From: Desulfovibrio sp. Dsv1
Lineage (GTDB): Bacteria; Desulfobacterota; Desulfovibrionia; Desulfovibrionales; Desulfovibrionaceae
Assembly: GCA_000403945.1 (NCBI GenBank)
Contig: APFI01000123.1
Coordinates: 1-9,871 of the forward strand
Direction of reading: 5' to 3'
Length of the DNA stretch: 9,871 bases
Shown: in pieces, positions 8,023-9,871 of the stretch
Layout of the letters: each line of letters opens with the position of its first letter
How positions within the stretch are numbered: position 1 is the stretch's first letter
Program-made: the position numbers and the translations under genes
Notes under the pieces: model-generated
Database searches by the model: none
Told to the model about the DNA's origin: nothing
What the model saw: the letters and a program-made list of their open reading frames with translations, nothing else

Positions 8023-9087
8023 ATGCCGCGTTCCGCATTTTATTTCCCATGTCTTGCCTTGATGCTTTGTCTCGCCCTGTGTCTGGGTTCGCCGGTTGCA
8101 CCCGCGCGGGCCGCCGCCGGTCTCGACGCGTCCACGTCGGCCGCGCGGGAGACGCCGGGCGGGCAGTCCGCGTCACGCGCCGGAGGGACCGTCAGCGCGC
8201 AACACCGCGAGGCGCATCCGATCCCGGACTGGGACAGGGATGCCGCCCTTGCGCCGGACACCGACGACCCCGGTTCCGGTCTGGAAGAGGGCATCGCCCT
8301 GCCTTCCGTGAACACCGCCAGATCCGGCGAACATGCCGGACCCGCCGCCGTGGTTGCGGAGATGCGTCCTCTGCTGGACATCCGCGCGTTGCGCCAGAGC
8401 CTGGATGATATCGGCCTGCTCAAGGCCGCGGGTTTCGCTTATCAGGCGGAGCTGTCCGTGCCCAACGACATCTGCCCCCAGCCCGGCGATTGGGATCAGG
8501 CGGCGGTGCTCAGCGGCATGGCGGCTTCGGATCATGCCTGTGCCCTGTTCTTCGGCAAGGCCGAGGACGCGGCGCGCGAAAACCGTCTCTTGCGCAAGCT
8601 GAGTCCCGCGACCCATCTGCCCGCTCTGACGCAAAAGGAAAAAAACATCCTGGGCAAAAATCCCACCAGCGCCGCCGGGCAGGAAATCATCGTGCGGCGC
8701 AGCGAGGCCCAGGTGCGGGCCATGTTGCGGGCCGCCGCCCAAAGCGAAGCCAACCTGCGCCTGCTGGGCGCGCATTTGTACGGTCTTTTTCTGGAACGCC
8801 TGTACACCACGTCGGTCATGGTGCTGGCCGCCGCCGAAAGCGACACTCTGGAGCCGCTCCACAAGGTGCACGCGGCGTTGAGCACCAACCAGGGCAAACT
8901 GGTGGAACTGCTGGCGCGGCGCGGCCTGCTCGGCGACGCGCGCTTCGCCGCGACCCGTCTGGAGACCGTGGACAGCCTGCTGCGCCTGCTGGCCGGCAAC
9001 CACGGCCGCCCGAGCCTAGCTCAGTTGGAGGAAGTGCTGGGCATTGTGCGCGAGGAGCGGGCCTCATTTCTGACGCCCTGTCCGTAA
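8023..9087 (+). CDS. Exported protein of unknown function
   Basis: I do not recognise this 354-aa protein. It begins with a Sec signal peptide: MPRS, a hydrophobic core rich in Leu/Cys/Ala (about 5-22), and a probable signal peptidase I site after PVAPARA at residue 30. A proline/alanine/acidic, low-complexity linker follows to about residue 105. The rest is strongly helix-forming (LLDIRALRQSLDDIGLL; SEAQVRAMLRAAAQSEANLRLLGAHLYG; LAQLEEVLGIVREERA). Cysteines in NDIC, DHAC and the terminal TPCP could form disulfides in the periplasm. There is no standard lipobox. The start at 8023 is preferred over an upstream ATG at 7972 because GGAGG (8014-8018) precedes it and the signal peptide starts there. 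It probably acts in the periplasm. Its neighbours give no functional hint. Confidence 0.75.
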   Translation: MPRSAFYFPCLALMLCLALCLGSPVAPARAAAGLDASTSAARETPGGQSASRAGGTVSAQHREAHPIPDWDRDAALAPDTDDPGSGLEEGIALPSVNTARSGEHAGPAAVVAEMRPLLDIRALRQSLDDIGLLKAAGFAYQAELSVPNDICPQPGDWDQAAVLSGMAASDHACALFFGKAEDAARENRLLRKLSPATHLPALTQKEKNILGKNPTSAAGQEIIVRRSEAQVRAMLRAAAQSEANLRLLGAHLYGLFLERLYTTSVMVLAAAESDTLEPLHKVHAALSTNQGKLVELLARRGLLGDARFAATRLETVDSLLRLLAGNHGRPSLAQLEEVLGIVREERASFLTPCP

Positions 9088-9129
9088 TCCTGTCTTCCGC
9101 GTCTACCCTGGCGAACGCCGCGTTGTGCA

Positions 9130-9157
9130 TTGACAAAGCGCGGCCTATCGCTATGTT
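9130..9157 (+). promoter_or_regulatory. Sigma-70-type promoter for the EIIC-like gene
   Basis: A perfect -35 box TTGACA (9130-9135) is followed after 16 bases by TATGTT (9152-9157), four of six matches to TATAAT. It starts 43 bases after the exported-protein stop codon and would give a leader of about 165 bases before the GTG at 9328. I see no clear riboswitch or terminator in that leader. Confidence 0.6.
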
Positions 9158-9327
9158 GAGGGAAGTCTTTCGGCGCAACAACGGGATATCTCGCTGTGGG
9201 GTGTTCCGATGTGTCATTTTTACGGACAGCCGCGCCGGGCGTCCACCAACCGAAGTCAGCCCCGCCAGGGTTGTTGCCATGGCTTCGCCCGTCCAGCGCG
9301 GGATGTCCGCCGCGCCCAAGGGTTCCC

Positions 9328-9832
9328 GTGAATGTGAAACTGACGGATGCTGCCGCCATCCTTCGAAACCGCCTGGTCAGCCCGGCGCTCTTTCTGGCCG
9401 ACAGGGCGGCGGGCATTCCCACCTTGGCCGCTGTCCGTTCGGCGCTCATCGTCATGTTGCCCTTCATGTTCCTGGGCTCTCTGGCGATTCTGCTGAACAG
9501 CTTTCCCCTTGCCGCCTACAAGGATTCATGGTCCGTTGTTTCGGTCCGCGCTGGCCCCTGTTCGGCGAGACGCTCTACAGCGGCACGTTCGCCATTATGT
9601 CCCTGAGTCTGGTTTTTTCCATCGGCCAGCACCTGGTGGTCCAGTTCAACAGCGGCAGCCGGATTTTCCGGGCCAACCCGGTCATTGCCGGGCTTGTTAA
9701 TCTGGCGGCCCTGTTCTGTCTTTTTCCGCAATCGACCTCACCGGAATATCTGCGCTGGTTCGGCGTTACCGGTTTTTTTGGCTCTTCGTCGTTTGATGTG
9801 GAATTGACAGCGCCCCCAGCCAGTTTGGATAA
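9328..9832 (+). pseudogene. PTS EIIC-like membrane permease, frameshifted and cut by an IS
   Basis: The start is read as GTG at 9328 after AAGGG (9318-9322), opening VNVKLTDAAAILRNRLVSPA. The frame gives a helix with VRSALIVMLPFMFLGSLAIL as in the first membrane segment of lactose/cellobiose-type PTS EIIC domains. At 9524-9527 (GATTC) one base appears to be missing: the original frame then reads nonsense to a stop at about 9606. The neighbouring frame continues FMVRCFGPRWPLFGETLY and GTFAIMSLSLVFSIGQHL, then NPVIAGLVNLAALF, all EIIC-like. Past about 9775, near a run of seven Ts (9776-9782), the hydrophobic pattern fades, so a second lesion is possible. The right-hand IS begins at 9833. EIIC moves a sugar across the inner membrane, and related domains also occur fused to signalling domains. 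What followed here is lost. Confidence 0.7.
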
Positions 9833-9871
9833 AAGTCATTTCATAATTCCAGAAAAGGTCATGAAAATCGT
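9833..9871 (+). mobile_element. Right-edge tip of a second copy of the IS, inverted
   Basis: All 39 bases are the exact reverse complement of 66-104, the non-coding tip of the left-edge IS, so a second copy begins here and reads out of the window to the right. Its transposase would start about 14 bases beyond the window edge. The flanking sequence differs from that of the left copy, except for a shared TA (9830-9831), as expected of independent insertions at TA-containing targets. It interrupts the EIIC-like gene. Confidence 0.85.

Noticed and set aside
8023..8112. Exported protein as a lipoprotein
   Set aside because: The cysteines in the signal region are preceded by Leu or Pro at -1 rather than Gly/Ala/Ser, so no acceptable lipobox; PARA at 27-30 suits signal peptidase I.

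Overview
The window looks like a piece of a GC-rich (roughly 60-65% by eye) Gram-negative genome, most probably a Desulfovibrio-type sulfate reducer. That assignment is an inference from the style of the HtpG and ValS proteins and the gene mix, not from a marker gene. No rRNA, tRNA, CRISPR array or phage gene was seen.

Layout. Both edges lie inside the same insertion sequence in opposite orientations. The left edge carries the first 17 codons of an IS5-family transposase (minus strand) and the IS tip to about position 104. The right edge carries 39 bases (9833-9871) that are the exact reverse complement of 66-104. Between them, left to right: htpG (Hsp90 chaperone, +) behind a short AT-rich leader with a heat-shock-like promoter and a perfect 11-bp inverted repeat that reaches into the Shine-Dalgarno; a hairpin oriented to terminate minus-strand transcription; a decayed adenine phosphoribosyltransferase gene (minus) with at least four small indels; a four-helix membrane protein (minus) whose stop codon abuts the apt remnant in the same frame; a short remnant that looks like an AEC-type permease with its middle deleted and its frame broken (+); an intact 443-aa protein with a BPL_N/class-I glutamine-amidotransferase-like fold (minus); valS (+), divergent from it by 38 bp; an orphan exported protein (+); and a PTS EIIC-like gene (+) that has a good promoter but carries a one-base frameshift and is cut by the right-hand IS.

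How it fits together. The housekeeping genes htpG and valS are intact and well formed. The dispensable genes between and beside them (apt, the permease, EIIC) are in several stages of decay, and two IS copies mark the borders. This is the pattern of a genome undergoing IS expansion and reductive loss of transport and salvage functions. I see no clear multi-gene novel system. The items most worth a second look are the htpG leader structure, the BPL_N-like protein with an unexplained C-terminal half facing valS, and the inverted IS pair around essential genes.
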